Assembly (NCBI RefSeq): GCF_003569045.1
Contig: NZ_BFCB01000002.1
Coordinates: 434,001 to 498,000 of the forward strand
Length of the DNA stretch: 64,000 nt
Origin: Aggregatilinea lenta
GTDB taxonomy: Bacteria > Chloroflexota > Anaerolineae > Aggregatilineales > Aggregatilineaceae
Direction of reading: 5' to 3'
In this document: in pieces, positions 1 to 8,802 of the stretch
How the letters are laid out: the number at the start of each line of letters is the position of its first letter
Numbering within the stretch: position 1 is the first letter of the stretch
Notes under the pieces: generated by a model
Database searches by the model: none
Told to the model about the DNA's origin: nothing
The model's input: only the letters and a program-made list of their open reading frames with translations
Translations under genes and position numbers: made by a program

Positions 1-1344
1 CGCGATGCCCGCCGCACACAGCAGCGGCACGCCCACGCTCCACGTCGGCGGCAGGCCCAGGTCGCCCAGGTGGAACAGCGCGAGCGGTTCCGTCTGTCCC
101 GCTGCCAGCTCGTCCGCTGCCCAGACCAGAGGCGCATCGCCGGGTGCGACCCACGCATGGTTGGAGTTCACGCCAGCGGCTTCTCCCACCGCATAATACA
201 GTGTCACGTCCACCCGCGTGCTGACGATCTGCGCCGCGATGCCGAGCGCGACCAGCGCTGCCGCCGCGATCCGCCAGCCTCGCGCGGCGGGCAGCATCCC
301 CAGCGGCAGCAGACCGAGCGGGATCAGCGGCACCAGGAAGCGCGGCCCCCAACACCAGCCGCCGCCCCAAGCCCACCACGATCCATAAAATGCCAGCGCC
401 ACGATCCAGGCGGCGGCCAGGAACCCGCCGAGCGCGGGCTGCGCGCGCCGGAAGCGCGGCCAGAGGATCGCGGCCAGGATCAGCGGCGGCGCGTAGAGGA
501 AGACACTTTTGCCGGGGCTGAACAGCAGACCGGCGATGCCTTCCCAGGGCGGCGTGGTGAAGCCCTCGCCGGGGTAACCGAAGCGGAATGGATCGCCGAA
601 GCGCAGCGCGTTGTGAGCCAGCAGCCCCAGCGCGAACGGCAGCACGCCGATCCCCAGCGCGGCGAGCCGCCGGATCGCGGCGCGTATATCGGGTACAGCG
701 CGCGCGGAGAGAACCAGGATCGCCAGCGGCAGTGCGTAGGTGGCAAATGCGGCGCGCACCAGCATGCCGACGCCAAACACTGCACCGACCGCGATCCAGT
801 CCCGCACGCGCGGATCGCCGCGCCGGGCCGCGTGCACGGCCAGCGCCACCGCCCCGGCCAGCGCGCAGGCCAGGATCGCCTCCGGGAACAGGGTGCGCGC
901 ATAGGGCCACAGCGGAGACGCGATCCCGGCGATCAGCGCGATTCCTATACCGCGACGCGCGCCGAACAGGTCCCCTGCCAGCACGCCCGTGATCGCTGCC
1001 GCACCCGCCGCCGCCAGCACGGGAGCCAGCAGCACGACCAGCGCCGCCAGCGCGGTCCGGTGCGCGTGGTTGATGTCCGCCAGCGCATCGCCCAGCGCAA
1101 AAAACGGCGCGGCGATCAGCGGCAGGCCGGGATCGTACTTGCCATACCAGCGCCCGTTTTGCCCGGCGACGATCTGCGGCAGGGCCGGGTCCGGCTGGAC
1201 GGCGAGCGTGCCGCGCCGCACGAGGGATTCCGTCGTGTGGAACATCACGTCGCCGTCACTGGTGTAAAAGCTGCCGCCCAGGAACAGCGCGTAGAAACAG
1301 GCCAGCAGCAGCAAGAGCGCGCCCCCCGGCGTTCGACGTCCCAT
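1..1344 (-). CDS. Membrane glycosyltransferase (GT39/ArnT-like), 3' end beyond window
   Basis: An open frame starts at ATG 1344 and stays open for 448 codons to the left edge, so the C-terminus is missing. The N-terminus (MGRRTPGGALLLLLLACFYA) is a membrane segment followed by a loop with TSDGDVMFHTTESLV, the position where GT39/PMT-type enzymes carry acidic residues, then many hydrophobic segments (for example around 1000-900 and 850-700). This layout fits a polyprenyl-phosphate-sugar-dependent transferase acting at the outer membrane face. It lies only 6 bases after the stop of the 1351-2769 gene, so the two are probably cotranscribed and perhaps translationally coupled. The exact donor and acceptor cannot be told; assignment is by topology and the N-terminal acidic loop. 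Confidence 0.72.
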   Translation of the reverse strand, partial: MGRRTPGGALLLLLACFYALFLGGSFYTSDGDVMFHTTESLVRRGTLAVQPDPALPQIVAGQNGRWYGKYDPGLPLIAAPFFALGDALADINHAHRTALAALVVLLAPVLAAAGAAAITGVLAGDLFGARRGIGIALIAGIASPLWPYARTLFPEAILACALAGAVALAVHAARRGDPRVRDWIAVGAVFGVGMLVRAAFATYALPLAILVLSARAVPDIRAAIRRLAALGIGVLPFALGLLAHNALRFGDPFRFGYPGEGFTTPPWEGIAGLLFSPGKSVFLYAPPLILAAILWPRFRRAQPALGGFLAAAWIVALAFYGSWWAWGGGWCWGPRFLVPLIPLGLLPLGMLPAARGWRIAAAALVALGIAAQIVSTRVDVTLYYAVGEAAGVNSNHAWVAPGDAPLVWAADELAAGQTEPLALFHLGDLGLPPTWSVGVPLLCAAGIA

Positions 1345-1350
1345 GCGCGC

Positions 1351-2769
1351 CTACTTCAGCCGCCGGTATGCGCCGTCCACCCGCAGGTATACGACACGGT
1401 AAAAGTCGGTGACGTCCAGGCGCAGCAGACGCGGCGATCCGGCCACGGTCAGGAAGCCGTGCGCATCGCGCGCGGCGGCGGACGCGCTGACCGTGAACGC
1501 GGCGGGCCAGCTAAACGGCTCCGAGACCAGTGACTGATCTTCGCCAGTGGACAGGTCGAGCAGCGCGGCGGACTCGCCTACTTCCGGCGACGTGACGACC
1601 AGATCGACCGGCGTCTCGCCCATCGCCCAGAACACGATCAGGCGCGGTTCCGGCGCGCCGAACGTGACCACTTCCGCCGCACGGTTCGCGAAGTGCGTCG
1701 CCGCGCCTGCGTCCGCGAACAGATCAATCGCCGCCCGATACGCGGCGTAAGCCGGGCGCGCGGAGCCGTCGTCGCGCAGCAGGCCCCACGGCGCGCCCCC
1801 AGAAGCATCGGCCAACTGCTGGACGGCCAGCCGCTCGACGTTCAAGCCGACCGCCAGCGCCGCCGCCTGCACCACGAAGTCGGCCTGCATCTGCGGTGTG
1901 ATGCCGAGCGTGGGCTGCGGATCGTCGTCCCGGTCAAGCGTGGCCGCCGCCCCGGCCTCCAGCCAGATCGGGATGCTCACCAGCCCCGCCCCATCCAGCA
2001 GGGCACGTGTCTGCATCACCTGCGCGGCGATCTGCGCGGTGTTGCTGCGGGCGCGAATCGTCACCGCGTCGAACGGCGGCGGGCCGTCCGCGCCAAATTC
2101 GGGCAACAGGCGCGCCAGAAATGGCGTGCGTCCGGCGGCGGCGTCCACCCAGGCGTCCGGCGCGGCCAGTTGAAGGCGCGCGTCGGGATCGGCAGCGCGC
2201 ATGACCTCCGCCGCGACCGTCACCAGCCGCGCATAGTCAGGCGTATCACCCTCGAACGCCGTGCGCCCTTCGCCCCGGCGCACGTTCGGCGCGTCGTAGA
2301 GCGTCCAGCGGTGTATGCCGAGCGGCGCGTAGGTTTCCGCCAGCCGCCGCGCGAATCCCGCCCAAACATTGGCGTCGTCCGTCGCTGGCAGGCTGAGGCC
2401 GTCCGGCACCGCACTACCCCGTCCCGACATGGACGCCCATTCCGGTGTGTCTGTAATCTGGACCACCACCTCGCGCCCGCCCTCGCGGATTTGGGTCACC
2501 CAGTCAGGATCGAGCGCGTCTGTGTCAAACTCGTCGGGGCCATCCGGCTGGAACGCGCGCCATTCGACCGGAACGAGCACCCAGCCAACGCCAAGCGCCT
2601 CGATCTGCGCCGGGTCCGCGCCCGCCCTGGCCACGATCCCGAAGCGCGGCACGATCTCCGCCTCCGGCTGCGCAGCGCGCACCGCACTGCTCATGACCGG
2701 CAGCGCCGCGATCACAACCACCGTGATCGCAACTGCCACGCCCGCCTGCCTCCATCGCCGCCCGCTCAT
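1351..2769 (-). CDS. Secreted TIM-barrel glycosidase-like protein, probably catalytically altered
   Basis: 472 residues. An N-terminal hydrophobic segment (about residues 10-31) is a signal peptide or anchor. The body resembles clan-A glycosidases such as GH39/GH5: FGIVARAG near 43, GVGWVLVPVEW near 60-70, QITDTPEWAS near 104-113, and a strand ending in RWTLYDAPN (154-162). In active relatives that last site reads W-x-x-x-N-E-P-N, with Glu as acid/base; here Asp-Ala-Pro-Asn replaces it, so ordinary hydrolysis looks impaired. A later IPIWLEAG strand may hold the second acidic residue. It is upstream of, and 6 bases from, a membrane glycosyltransferase, suggesting a role in cell-surface glycan assembly. 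Family assignment is from motif spacing only. Confidence 0.6.
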   Translation of the reverse strand: MSGRRWRQAGVAVAITVVVIAALPVMSSAVRAAQPEAEIVPRFGIVARAGADPAQIEALGVGWVLVPVEWRAFQPDGPDEFDTDALDPDWVTQIREGGREVVVQITDTPEWASMSGRGSAVPDGLSLPATDDANVWAGFARRLAETYAPLGIHRWTLYDAPNVRRGEGRTAFEGDTPDYARLVTVAAEVMRAADPDARLQLAAPDAWVDAAAGRTPFLARLLPEFGADGPPPFDAVTIRARSNTAQIAAQVMQTRALLDGAGLVSIPIWLEAGAAATLDRDDDPQPTLGITPQMQADFVVQAAALAVGLNVERLAVQQLADASGGAPWGLLRDDGSARPAYAAYRAAIDLFADAGAATHFANRAAEVVTFGAPEPRLIVFWAMGETPVDLVVTSPEVGESAALLDLSTGEDQSLVSEPFSWPAAFTVSASAAARDAHGFLTVAGSPRLLRLDVTDFYRVVYLRVDGAYRRLK

Positions 2770-2929
2770 GCTTGCTCGATTCTCCGCGTCCGCCAGGGTG
2801 TCTCTTCTCAGTTATCGAGTCACAGCTACTTCGATTGTAGATCGAGCGAGGGCCAGACAGCCCATCTGTCAGGCAAACACGCGGTGAGCAGATGCCAATC
2901 GTTGAAGTCCGGCGCAAAACCGGCGGGGA

Positions 2930-4687
2930 TCAGGGCGCAGACAGGCGCAGATCCTGCACGTTGAGCTGCAGGCGCGTCTCGCCGTTCCAGGTATTCAGTT
3001 CCAGGTGGTGCGCCACATCCACGTACGTACCGCGCGAGAGCGCGTCGTACCAGTGGCCCTGTTTGAAGGCGATCGCGGTCAGCGATCCGCTGCCGTTGGA
3101 TAGCACCAGCCGCAGGTGCTTGCCGTCCGCGCCCACCTGCCGGTAATCGTCCACGCGCAGCCCGCGCGTGCACAGCACCGGGGCGGAATTGCTCGCGCCG
3201 CACGGCTCCAGGCGAGAAAGCTCCTGTGCCAGCGACAGCGTCAGATCGAGGAACGGGACCTCGGCGTCCACATCCAGCGCGGGGATCAACTCGCGGCCTT
3301 GCAGCGCGTGGCGGGCCTGTTCCACGAGGTGATCGCGCAGCAGCGGCAGATTTTCAAGCCGGACGGTGAAACCCGCCGCCTGCGCGTGGCCGCCGTGCCG
3401 CACCAGCAGGTCGGCGCACCGGTCGAGCGCCGCCGTCACGTCAAATTCGGGGATACTGCGGCACGATCCACGCGCTTCTTCCTCGCCGCGCTCCACTACA
3501 ACCGCCGGTCGATAGAACTCCTCGCACAGCCGCCCGGCCACCAGCCCGACGATACCCGACGTGTACTCGTCGCCCGCGTCGAAGATCAGCGGCAGGTCGG
3601 AGGTGCCGTCGCTGAGCGCGCGGGCCCGCGCGATTTCCACGGCCTGCGTCGTCATGATCTGGCGCTGCAAGTTCAGCTCTTGCAGGCGCTGCGCAAGCTG
3701 CCCAGCCAGCGGCATCTCGGACGTCAGCAGATCGTAGGCGACCATCGCGTTATCGATGCGTCCGGCGGCGTTGATACGCGGGCCAAGCAGGTAGCCGATG
3801 CTGGTCGTGGTGATCTTGCCCGGCTCGACGCCCGCGACTTGCAGCAGCTCGTACAGTCCGGGTCGCCGCGCGAGATTGAGCACTTCCAGCCCGCGCCGCA
3901 CCAACTCGCGGTTCTCGACGCGGTTCAGCGGGGCCAGGTCCGCGACGGTGCCCAGCGCGACGAGGTCAAGCAGGTCCTCGGCGCGCAGGCCCACCCGGCG
4001 GCGACCCTGTTTCTCCTCGGCCAGCAGCAGCGCCTCGGCCAGCTTGTACGCCACGCCGACCCCGGCCAGCATGTCTTCGGGATAGCCGTTTTTGCGGCCT
4101 TCGGTCAGGCGCAGCCGCGCGTCGATCTTGGGATTGAGCACGGCATCGGCAGGCGGAATCTCCTCGCCGACGGAGTGGTGGTCGGTGACGATGATGTCCA
4201 GGCCGATGTCCTTCGCATACTGGACTTCCGCCACGGACCGGATACCGCAGTCCACCGTGATCACCAGCGCGACATGTTCCGCCAACAAGCGGTCCAGCGC
4301 ATCGGTGTTCAGGCCGTAGCCCTCGTCCACGCGGTGCGGGATGTAGGGCTTCACGTCGCCGCCCAACGCGACAAGCGCCTGGGTCAGCAGCGCGGTGCTG
4401 GTTACACCGTCCGCGTCGAAGTCGCCATACACCGCGATCTTCTGGCCCTGGCGGATGGCATAGCGGATGCGCGCGACCGCCTCCGGCATGTCGTGCATGG
4501 AGAAGGGGTTATGCAGGGAGCCGGCGCCGCCGTCGAGGAACTGGCGGGCTTTTTCGGGCGTATCCTGGCCCCGGTTATAGAGCACCTGCGCCAGCACGGG
4601 ATGATAGGTGGACAGCCGCATGCGCACGTCGCGCGGAAGTACCGGTTGCAGGTTCCATCGCTTCGTGGCTGGTGCAGCTTGTGTCAC
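2930..4687 (-). CDS. recJ: Single-stranded-DNA-specific exonuclease RecJ
   Basis: 585 residues, close to the usual RecJ length. The DHH phosphoesterase core is clear: YGDFDADGVTSTALL (about 86-100), VITVDCGIRS, IIVTDHHSVGEEIP, then the DHHA1 region with GGHAQAAGF, and a C-terminal OB-fold part. RecJ is a Mn/Mg-dependent 5'-3' ssDNA exonuclease used in mismatch repair and recombination. The start is GTG at 4687, with GAGG about 6 bases upstream; the overlapping ATG is out of frame and hits TGA at once. It lies downstream of mutS on the same strand, separated by about 290 bases containing a family A repeat, so a shared transcript is possible but not shown. Confidence 0.95.
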   Translation of the reverse strand: MTQAAPATKRWNLQPVLPRDVRMRLSTYHPVLAQVLYNRGQDTPEKARQFLDGGAGSLHNPFSMHDMPEAVARIRYAIRQGQKIAVYGDFDADGVTSTALLTQALVALGGDVKPYIPHRVDEGYGLNTDALDRLLAEHVALVITVDCGIRSVAEVQYAKDIGLDIIVTDHHSVGEEIPPADAVLNPKIDARLRLTEGRKNGYPEDMLAGVGVAYKLAEALLLAEEKQGRRRVGLRAEDLLDLVALGTVADLAPLNRVENRELVRRGLEVLNLARRPGLYELLQVAGVEPGKITTTSIGYLLGPRINAAGRIDNAMVAYDLLTSEMPLAGQLAQRLQELNLQRQIMTTQAVEIARARALSDGTSDLPLIFDAGDEYTSGIVGLVAGRLCEEFYRPAVVVERGEEEARGSCRSIPEFDVTAALDRCADLLVRHGGHAQAAGFTVRLENLPLLRDHLVEQARHALQGRELIPALDVDAEVPFLDLTLSLAQELSRLEPCGASNSAPVLCTRGLRVDDYRQVGADGKHLRLVLSNGSGSLTAIAFKQGHWYDALSRGTYVDVAHHLELNTWNGETRLQLNVQDLRLSAP

Positions 4688-4824
4688 ATGGTCCTCGCGT
4701 CTAGACCGGCGTCACGCCGATCACACGGTTTCGGGCAGGGTGCTGGTCGGGGGACACAGCGCCGCTAATCCTACCATGCGCGGGGAGCGATCCGCAAACG
4801 GGGGGCGGGAATGGTCACCGGGTA

Positions 4825-4867
4825 GACCTCACCCCCGGCCCCTGTCCAATCAAGTTGGAGAGGGGAG
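4825..4867. repeat. Family A intergenic palindrome, copy 1
   Basis: A GACCTCACCCCCGGCCCCT segment leads into a stem around CCAATCAAGTTGG (4846-4858) and ends in AGAGGGGAG. Closely matching copies occur at 15416-15457 and 18465-18507, with truncated ones at 48424-48453 and 59372-59396. It sits between mutS and recJ, both on the minus strand. No open frame of its own and no associated transposase are visible. Confidence 0.85.
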
Positions 4868-4974
4868 CAAAACACGATCCTATGGGGGGCTTGCTCCGCC
4901 CGTTTTCCCCTTTCCGCCGCTTGCGTAGGAAAAGAGCCACGGGACGGGAGAAAAACAACGCCCCTACCATTCGC

Positions 4975-7605
4975 TCACGACTCTCGCGGCGACTTCTTGT
5001 CCTGTTCCCCCGCCTGCGCCAGACGCTTCAGCTCGTACAGCCGCGTGATGGCGTCCAGCGGCGACATCTCGTCCACCTTCAGATCGCGCAGGGCCTTGAT
5101 TACCGGATCGGGATCGGCCTGGAAGAACGAGAGCTGCACCGTGCCTTCCGGTTGCACGGGCGATTTGACGCGGAAATCGCTGCCGTCCGCTTCCAGTTCC
5201 GCGAGGATCTCCTGCGCGCGGTGGATGACTGCCTTCGGGATGCCCGCCAACTGCGCGACGTGGATACCGTAGGAGCGGTCCGCCCCGCCGGGCATCAGCC
5301 GGTGCAGGAACACAATCCCGTCACCCTCCTCCGCCACCGCGACGTTGTAGTTGCGCACGCCGGGCAGGATGTTCGCCAGCTCGATCAGCTCGTGGTAGTG
5401 CGTGGCGAACAGCGTGCGCGCGCCGAGGTCGGGGTTGTTGTGCACGTACTCGACCACTGCGCGCGCAATCGCCATGCCGTCGTACGTGCTGGTTCCGCGC
5501 CCGATCTCGTCCAGGATCAGCAGGCTGCGACGCGTCGCGTGGGAGAGGATCAGCGCCAACTCGACCATTTCCACCATAAAAGTCGATTGGCCCGCGTGGA
5601 TCTCGTCCTGCGCGCCGATGCGCGTAAATATGCGGTCGGTCAGGCCGACGGTCGCAGACGTGGCCGGGACGAAGCTGCCGATCTGCGCCATCAGCACGAT
5701 CAGCGCCACCTGCCGGATGATGGTGCTCTTGCCCGCCATGTTCGGCCCGGTGATCAGGTGCAGCCGTTCCTCGGCGTCGAAGTGCGTGTCGTTGGGCACG
5801 AAGCGCTCGCCGTGCAGCATCTGCTCCACGACCGGGTGCCGCCCCTCGCGGACGTCGAGCACGTCGTCGTCGGCCAGCACAGGCCGCACGTAACCCTCGC
5901 GCGCGGCGACCTCGGCCAGCGACGCGAACACGTCCAGGTGCGCCAGGGCGCGCGCCGTGCGCAGCAGCGCGTTGGACCGCGCCGCCACCTGATCGCACAA
6001 TTCCGCGAACAGGCGCTGCTCGATTTCAAGCTGGCGCTCCTCGGCGTTGAGGATCAGCGCTTCATACTCTTTGAGATCAGGTGTGATGTAGCGCTCCGCA
6101 TTGACCAGCGTTTGCTTGCGGATGTAGTCGTCAGGCACTTTTTCGGTGTTGGCGCGGCTGACCTCGATGTAATAACCGAACACCTTGTTATAGCCGACCT
6201 TGAGGCTCTTGATCCCGGTGCGCTCGCGTTCGGTCGGTTCCAGCGCGGCGACCCACTCGCGCGCGTCGCGGCTGCCGACCACCACGCGATCCAGCTCGTC
6301 GGCGTAGCCCGCGCGGATGATACCCGTGCTGTTGGCGACGGCGGGCGGTTCCTCGGCCAGCGCGCGCGTCACCAGATCGCACACGTCGTCGCACGGATCG
6401 AGCGCAGCGTGAATTGAGTGCAGCGCCTCGCCCTGCTCGATCACCCGGCGCAGGTCGGGCACGGCCTGCAAGCTCTGCGCCAGCGCCAGCAGATCGCGCG
6501 GACCCGCGCGTCCAGCCAGCAGGCGATTCGTCAGGCGTTCCAGGTCGCTGACGCCGCGCAGCCGGTCGCGGACTTCGGCGCGCGTCGTGCCGGAGTCATA
6601 CAGCGCTTCGACCGCGTCCAACCGCGCTTCGAGCTTGGCCCGGTCCAGCAGGGGCTGCCCGATCCAGGTGCGCAGCAGGCGCGCGCCCATCGGCGTGACG
6701 GCCCGGTCCAGCACGGCCAGCAGCGAGCCGCGCTTCTGCCCGTCGCGGATCGTCTCGGTCAGTTCCAGGTTGCGGCGCGTGGCGGCGTCGAGCGTCATGA
6801 AGTTGGTCAGGCGGTAGCTGCGCAGCGAGGTCAGTTGGTGCAGCGCGCCGCGCTGCGTCTCCTGCAAATAGGCGATGATCGCGCCCCCCGCCCGCACGGC
6901 GAGCGGCTTGTCTTGCAGGCCAAAGCCATCCAGCGTGGACACCTGGAAATGGTCGAGCAGGTACTGCCGCGCGAAGCCGTGCTCGTAATGGTAATCCGGC
7001 ATACCCGTCTTGTGCGTGCCGGGCGGCAGCGTCACGCCGCGCTCGATCCACAGGTTGGGCAGCAGCACTTCGCGCGGCTCCAGGCGGGCGAGTTCTTCGA
7101 CCACACCCAGCGACGCGCCCTCGCCGTCGAGCTGCGTCGCGGCGAACTCGCCCGTGCTGATGTCCACATACGCCAGTCCAACCGCCGCCCAGCCGCCCTC
7201 GCGATCTGCGTCCGGAGCCAGCGCCAGCAGGTAGTTGTGGCGCGCCTCGGCCAGCATACCCGGCTCCATGACCGTGCCGGGGGTGATGACGCGCGAGACC
7301 TCGCGCGGGGTCAGGCCGCCCACCGGCTCATTGCCCACCTGCTCGACGACCGCGACGTGGTAGCCCTTTTCCACCAGCCGCGCGATGTAGCCCTCCACGG
7401 CGTGATGCGGCACGCCGCACATCGGCACGCGGTCGCCCTTGGGCGCGCCGCGCCCGGTCAGCACCAGATCCAGCTCGCGCGAGGCGACCTCGGCGTCGGC
7501 GTCGAACATCTCGTAAAAGTCGCCCAGGCGGAACATCACAATCGCGTCGGGAAACTGGCTCTTGAAGTCCAGATACTGCTGCCGGGACGGCGTCACTTTT
7601 GGCAT
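4975..7605 (-). CDS. mutS: DNA mismatch repair protein MutS
   Basis: 876 residues from ATG 7605 (MPKVTPSRQQYL). The open frame extends 42 codons upstream, but that extension has no MutS similarity and spans the likely promoter, so I take the shorter form. Mismatch-recognition motif GDFYEMF is at about 28-34 (F-x-E). The ATPase has Walker A GPNMAGKST at 620-628, with Ala where Gly is usual, and LILDEIGRGTSTYDG as Walker B/signature; the C-terminal helix-turn-helix follows. MutS binds mismatches as a dimer and starts repair. No mutL is in the window. recJ lies downstream on the same strand. Confidence 0.96.
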   Translation of the reverse strand: MPKVTPSRQQYLDFKSQFPDAIVMFRLGDFYEMFDADAEVASRELDLVLTGRGAPKGDRVPMCGVPHHAVEGYIARLVEKGYHVAVVEQVGNEPVGGLTPREVSRVITPGTVMEPGMLAEARHNYLLALAPDADREGGWAAVGLAYVDISTGEFAATQLDGEGASLGVVEELARLEPREVLLPNLWIERGVTLPPGTHKTGMPDYHYEHGFARQYLLDHFQVSTLDGFGLQDKPLAVRAGGAIIAYLQETQRGALHQLTSLRSYRLTNFMTLDAATRRNLELTETIRDGQKRGSLLAVLDRAVTPMGARLLRTWIGQPLLDRAKLEARLDAVEALYDSGTTRAEVRDRLRGVSDLERLTNRLLAGRAGPRDLLALAQSLQAVPDLRRVIEQGEALHSIHAALDPCDDVCDLVTRALAEEPPAVANSTGIIRAGYADELDRVVVGSRDAREWVAALEPTERERTGIKSLKVGYNKVFGYYIEVSRANTEKVPDDYIRKQTLVNAERYITPDLKEYEALILNAEERQLEIEQRLFAELCDQVAARSNALLRTARALAHLDVFASLAEVAAREGYVRPVLADDDVLDVREGRHPVVEQMLHGERFVPNDTHFDAEERLHLITGPNMAGKSTIIRQVALIVLMAQIGSFVPATSATVGLTDRIFTRIGAQDEIHAGQSTFMVEMVELALILSHATRRSLLILDEIGRGTSTYDGMAIARAVVEYVHNNPDLGARTLFATHYHELIELANILPGVRNYNVAVAEEGDGIVFLHRLMPGGADRSYGIHVAQLAGIPKAVIHRAQEILAELEADGSDFRVKSPVQPEGTVQLSFFQADPDPVIKALRDLKVDEMSPLDAITRLYELKRLAQAGEQDKKSPRES

Positions 7606-7702
7606 ATTTTTTCGCTCGACTTGGGAGACAGCGCCCACGCATGTTACGCTTGTGAGATGAAAAATGTACGTTTCTGTCTTGGTTAAATATGCGGCGCGGT
7701 GT

Positions 7703-7711
7703 ATTCTAACA
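7703..7711 (-). promoter_or_regulatory. Extended -10 promoter element for mutS
   Basis: On the minus strand this reads TGT-TAGAAT, an extended -10. It would start transcription about 90 bases upstream of the mutS ATG. The same TGN plus hexamer pattern recurs at seven other genes here. Confidence 0.45.
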
Positions 7712-7759
7712 AGCGTGGCCAACCCCGACAACCACAGGCTACTACCAACAGTGGTCTTA

Positions 7760-7768
7760 TGCTAAACT
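7760..7768 (+). promoter_or_regulatory. Extended -10 promoter element for the ROK kinase gene
   Basis: TGC-TAAACT, followed about 24 bases later by the ATG at 7793, leaving room for the GGAG ribosome site at 7780-7783. No clear -35 is visible, as is common with extended -10 elements. Confidence 0.45.
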
Positions 7769-7792
7769 GTGAATCAATTGGAGCAGCATGCA

Positions 7793-8743
7793 ATGTGCAA
7801 TATTGTCATTGGTGTGGACCTGGGTGGAACCCAGATGCGCGCGGCGCGGTTCGACTGCGCCTTGAATCTCATCGAGCGCGTGGCAGAACCGACGCTTGCG
7901 GCACGCGGGCGCGACGACGTGATGGAGCGCCTGCTCGGCGTGATCCAGCGCGTGCTGCCCGACGATCTGTCCGAAGTGGATGGCATCGGCGTCTCTGCGC
8001 CCGGCCCCACCGATCCGCGCGCAGGCATGCTCTATTCGCCCCCTAACCTGCCCGGCTGGGACCGGGTGCCGCTGCGCAAGATCGTGCAAGAGCGGTTGGG
8101 CGTCACCACCTACCTGGGCAACGACGCCAACGTCGCGGCGCTGGCCGAGGCGACGGCGGGCGCGGCGGTCGGCTATAAGCACGTGATCTACCTGACCTTC
8201 AGCACCGGCATCGGCAGCGGCATCATCGACGACGGGCACCTGCTCATCGGATCGCGCGGGCTGGGAGCGGAAGCCGGACACATGATTCTGGAGGTCGATG
8301 GCCGCATCTCCACGCTTGAAAAAGAAGCGGCAGGCCCGGCCATCGCGCGCAAAGCCGTCGAGCGCCTCAAGGCGGGCGCAGCGTCCCAGATCCGCGACAT
8401 GGTCAACGGCGACCTGTCGCACGTGACGGCCAAGCTGGTGGGCCAGGCCGCCACGGCGGGCGATATACTGGCCGTCGAGCTGATGCAGCAGGCCGGCTAT
8501 ACGTTGGGTCTGGGCATCGTCAGCCTGCTGCACCTGTTCAACCCCGAAATCGTGGTGGTGGGCGGGGGCGTCAGCCTGATGGGCGACATGGTGTTCGTGC
8601 CCATGCGGGAGGCCGTGGAGAAGTATGTGATCGACCCTGCGTATTGTGAAAACGTCCCGATTGTGCCAGCCGCCCTGGGCGACAATGTGGGCCTGATCGG
8701 CGCGGCGGCGCTGGTGACGACACGCGGAGGCAGTTATCTTTAG
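7793..8743 (+). CDS. ROK family sugar kinase (glucokinase-like) lacking the zinc loop
   Basis: 316 residues. I chose ATG 7793 over GTG 7769 because GGAG lies 9 bases before it. ROK features: phosphate-binding DLGGTQMR (9-16), GND at 109-111 containing the catalytic Asp, STGIGSGII (137-145) and EAGH (160-163). ROK proteins normally follow with a zinc-binding Cys-x-Cys-Gly-x-x-Gly-Cys-x-Glu; here the stretch is VDGRISTLE, with no Cys and only the last Glu kept. Members without this motif may still phosphorylate sugars, but the substrate cannot be assigned. There is no fused helix-turn-helix, so this is the kinase rather than the repressor type. The response regulator gene begins 59 bases downstream. 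Confidence 0.85.
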   Translation: MCNIVIGVDLGGTQMRAARFDCALNLIERVAEPTLAARGRDDVMERLLGVIQRVLPDDLSEVDGIGVSAPGPTDPRAGMLYSPPNLPGWDRVPLRKIVQERLGVTTYLGNDANVAALAEATAGAAVGYKHVIYLTFSTGIGSGIIDDGHLLIGSRGLGAEAGHMILEVDGRISTLEKEAAGPAIARKAVERLKAGAASQIRDMVNGDLSHVTAKLVGQAATAGDILAVELMQQAGYTLGLGIVSLLHLFNPEIVVVGGGVSLMGDMVFVPMREAVEKYVIDPAYCENVPIVPAALGDNVGLIGAAALVTTRGGSYL

Positions 8744-8802
8744 GACTACAGGCGGCGCCGCATCCCGCAAGCCGGGCCGCCGTTTAGCGGGAGATCGCGA
8801 CA

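Noticed and set aside
70-1533. A 487-codon plus-strand open frame at the left edge
   Set aside because: It has Arg/Gln/His-rich shadow composition; the opposite strand carries a membrane glycosyltransferase that reads into the edge.
2930-4768. Long plus-strand open frames antisense to recJ (about 550 codons) and similar ones antisense to mutS, sufB, pckA and others
   Set aside because: All mirror real genes in the complementary frame and have shadow-like composition.
7606-7731. An N-terminal extension of MutS by 42 residues
   Set aside because: The extension has no MutS similarity and spans the likely promoter and leader; ATG 7605 gives the canonical N-terminus.
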